A DNA stretch of 6,339 bases. It comes from Actinomycetes bacterium (GTDB lineage: Bacteria; Actinomycetota; Thermoleophilia; Gaiellales; Gaiellaceae). Positions 5,487 through 6,339 of the stretch are shown in pieces. The first letter of the stretch is position 1; each line of letters begins with the position of its first letter. Location of the stretch: contig JANXXF010000280.1 of the NCBI GenBank assembly GCA_025350775.1, forward strand, positions 1 through 6,339, read 5' to 3'. The position numbers and the translations under genes were made by a program. A model generated the notes under the pieces. That model saw nothing but the letters and a program-made list of their open reading frames with translations, was not told where the DNA came from and ran no database searches.

Positions 5487-5514
5487 CGCCCGCCGCTCCA
5501 GCAGTCAGCGGGCG
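5487..5514. terminator. Possible hairpin between convergent genes
   Basis: CGCCCGC (5487-5493) and GCGGGCG (5508-5514) form a perfect 7-bp stem around a 14-base loop. It lies just past the SPOR-like gene stop and includes the methyltransferase stop codon. A 5-bp CCGCT/AGCGG alternative (5493-5497 with 5507-5511) competes with it. There is no T-run on either strand, so it is not a classic intrinsic terminator, though it sits where a bidirectional one would be expected. Confidence 0.3.
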
Positions 5515-6239
5515 AGCGGCTGCGAGCAGACCGCCACGAGGATCTCGTAGCGCCGCGACGGGTCGGCCGGCACGACGGCATGGCGCGCCGGCGGGTCGTG
5601 CAAGAAGCGGGGCAGCTTGAACGCCTGGTTGCAGCGCACCATCAGATGCGCCGACAGCAGCCTGCCCAGGGCCCGCTTCGCGCTCACGACGGCCGGCCGC
5701 TTCGGGTTCTGCCCGTAGAGGGTGACTTGAGCGAAGAAGCCGCGCAGCAGCTCGTCGCGCGTGTATTCGCGGATGTGGAAGCGGTTCCAGGGCGTGCTGT
5801 CGGCGCCGTTGCCGGGGCTGTAGACGTCACGGTCGGGCGTCGAGCACACGAGCACCCCGCGCGGGTCGAGCACCCGGACGATCTCGCGCAGGAACGCCGG
5901 CGCGTCGGGGAGATGCTCGATCGTCTCGAGCGAGACGAACACCTCGGCGAAGCCGTCCGGCAGCGGCAGCGCGAGCGCGTCACCGACCTCGTAGTGGACG
6001 TTCGGGGCGGCGTTGACGCGGCGTGCCTCGGCGATCGCCTCGGCCGACAGGTCGAAGCCGTGCACCGCGCCGGCCCGCCGGGCGAGCACCCCGGCGTAGG
6101 TGCCGTCGGAGCAGGCGCAGTCGACCACCGTCTTGCCGCTCGCGACCTCGGCGGCGAAGGCGTAGCGGGCGAAGTGCTCGTGGCGGATCCACGGCGGGAA
6201 GAACCCGCTCGTGGTGACGCGCTCGCGCTCGATCGGCAT
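5505..6239 (-). CDS. Class I SAM-dependent methyltransferase (Methyltransf_11 type)
   Basis: A complete 244-residue soluble methyltransferase. Seen: motif I VVDCACSDGTYAGVLA (38-53), acidic loop GFDLS with D63, VGDALALPLPDG with D87 after the third strand, SLETIEHLPD (103-112) and STPDRDVYSPG (133-143), followed by NRFHIREYTRDEL (152-164). The last segments are common in methyltransferases of polysaccharide and glycan clusters, and the acceptor is therefore probably a sugar or lipid-linked glycan, by context only. Motif I has ACSDG where GCGTG is commonest, a tolerated variant. A strong AGGGAGGAG Shine-Dalgarno 7 bp ahead fixes ATG 6239, 3 bp after the stop of the preceding gene, so the two are an operon. 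It converges on the plus-strand membrane unit. Confidence 0.9.
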   Translation of the reverse strand: MPIERERVTTSGFFPPWIRHEHFARYAFAAEVASGKTVVDCACSDGTYAGVLARRAGAVHGFDLSAEAIAEARRVNAAPNVHYEVGDALALPLPDGFAEVFVSLETIEHLPDAPAFLREIVRVLDPRGVLVCSTPDRDVYSPGNGADSTPWNRFHIREYTRDELLRGFFAQVTLYGQNPKRPAVVSAKRALGRLLSAHLMVRCNQAFKLPRFLHDPPARHAVVPADPSRRYEILVAVCSQPLAR

Positions 6240-6242
6240 CGG

Positions 6243-6339
6243 CTAGCTCCTCCCTGCGGGCGCCGCGTACAGGCGCGAGATGTCATCCAGCGAGCTGGTC
6301 ACCGACAGCTCCTCGGCGTGCTCGGCGAACCACTGCGCG
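6243..6339 (-). CDS. C-terminal end of an unidentified protein (5' part beyond window edge)
   Basis: Only the last 31 codons and the TAG stop (6243-6245) are in the window, read from 6338 leftward. They encode a tail ending in LDDISRLYAAPAGRS, amphipathic and Glu/Ala-rich in its first half and without TM character. It is accepted as coding because the stop is 3 bp from the methyltransferase start, the frame is open to the edge, and the methyltransferase Shine-Dalgarno is embedded in its last codons, a typical operon junction. The tail style fits a glycosyltransferase C-terminus, but there is too little to name a family. Confidence 0.65.
   Translation of the reverse strand, partial: AQWFAEHAEELSVTSSLDDISRLYAAPAGRS
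6247..6255 (-). promoter_or_regulatory. Strong Shine-Dalgarno of the methyltransferase
   Basis: AGGGAGGAG on the minus strand lies 7 bp before ATG 6239 and inside the last codons of the preceding gene. It supports the chosen start and operon coupling, and contrasts with the poor or absent sites ahead of the SDR, aminotransferase and plus-strand genes. Confidence 0.8.

Noticed and set aside
5684..6286. 200-codon minus-strand frame overlapping the methyltransferase
   Set aside because: Arg/Ser/Pro/Thr-rich shadow frame; the methyltransferase frame has all the SAM motifs and a strong Shine-Dalgarno.
1..6339. Insertion sequence, CRISPR array, tRNA or other RNA gene
   Set aside because: I saw no transposase motifs, terminal repeats, spaced repeats or cloverleaf-like sequence; almost all of the window is explained by protein genes.

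Overview
The window looks like part of a cell-surface polysaccharide or glycan biosynthesis locus from a high-GC bacterium. GC content, GTG starts, apparently near-leaderless starts and gene style suggest an actinobacterium, perhaps of the Thermoleophilia/Gaiellales kind. That placement is inference from style only; no rRNA or other marker is present. The coding strands are densely packed, and I see no tRNA, insertion sequence or CRISPR array.

Layout, left to right. A GT2 polyprenyl-phosphate-sugar-synthase-like glycosyltransferase (minus, 1-334) runs off the left edge. A type II toxin-antitoxin pair (minus) follows: PIN-domain toxin (431-814) and Phd/YefM-like antitoxin (823-1059), with a striking repeat-built operator just upstream (1073-1099). 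Then come a DegT/DnrJ/EryC1/StrS sugar aminotransferase (minus, 1133-2215) and an extended SDR nucleotide-sugar enzyme (minus, 2212-3180), whose stop and start codons overlap as ATGA. From a 45-bp divergent gap (3181-3225) a three-gene plus-strand unit departs: a small one-TM protein with a CxxC motif (3226-3726), a multi-TM GT-C type glycosyltransferase (3723-5117) and a one-TM protein with a SPOR-like C-terminal domain (5101-5475). It converges on a minus-strand SAM methyltransferase (5505-6239), preceded by the last 31 codons of another minus-strand gene that enters from the right edge (6243-6339).

How the genes could work together (inference): the SDR and aminotransferase would make a nucleotide-linked 4-keto and then amino sugar. 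The GT2 would move a sugar onto a polyprenyl-phosphate carrier. The membrane GT-C enzyme could use such a lipid-linked sugar on the outer face of the membrane, helped by its two small membrane-anchored neighbours. This resembles the logic of the Arn pathway (SDR, DegT aminotransferase, ArnC-like GT2, GT-C transferase) but no substrate can be assigned. The most unusual items are the 5-bp-phased GGTC/GACC operator of the toxin-antitoxin pair, the toxin-antitoxin insertion between the aminosugar genes and the GT2, and the conserved-looking but unnamed small-membrane-protein/GT-C/SPOR-like unit.
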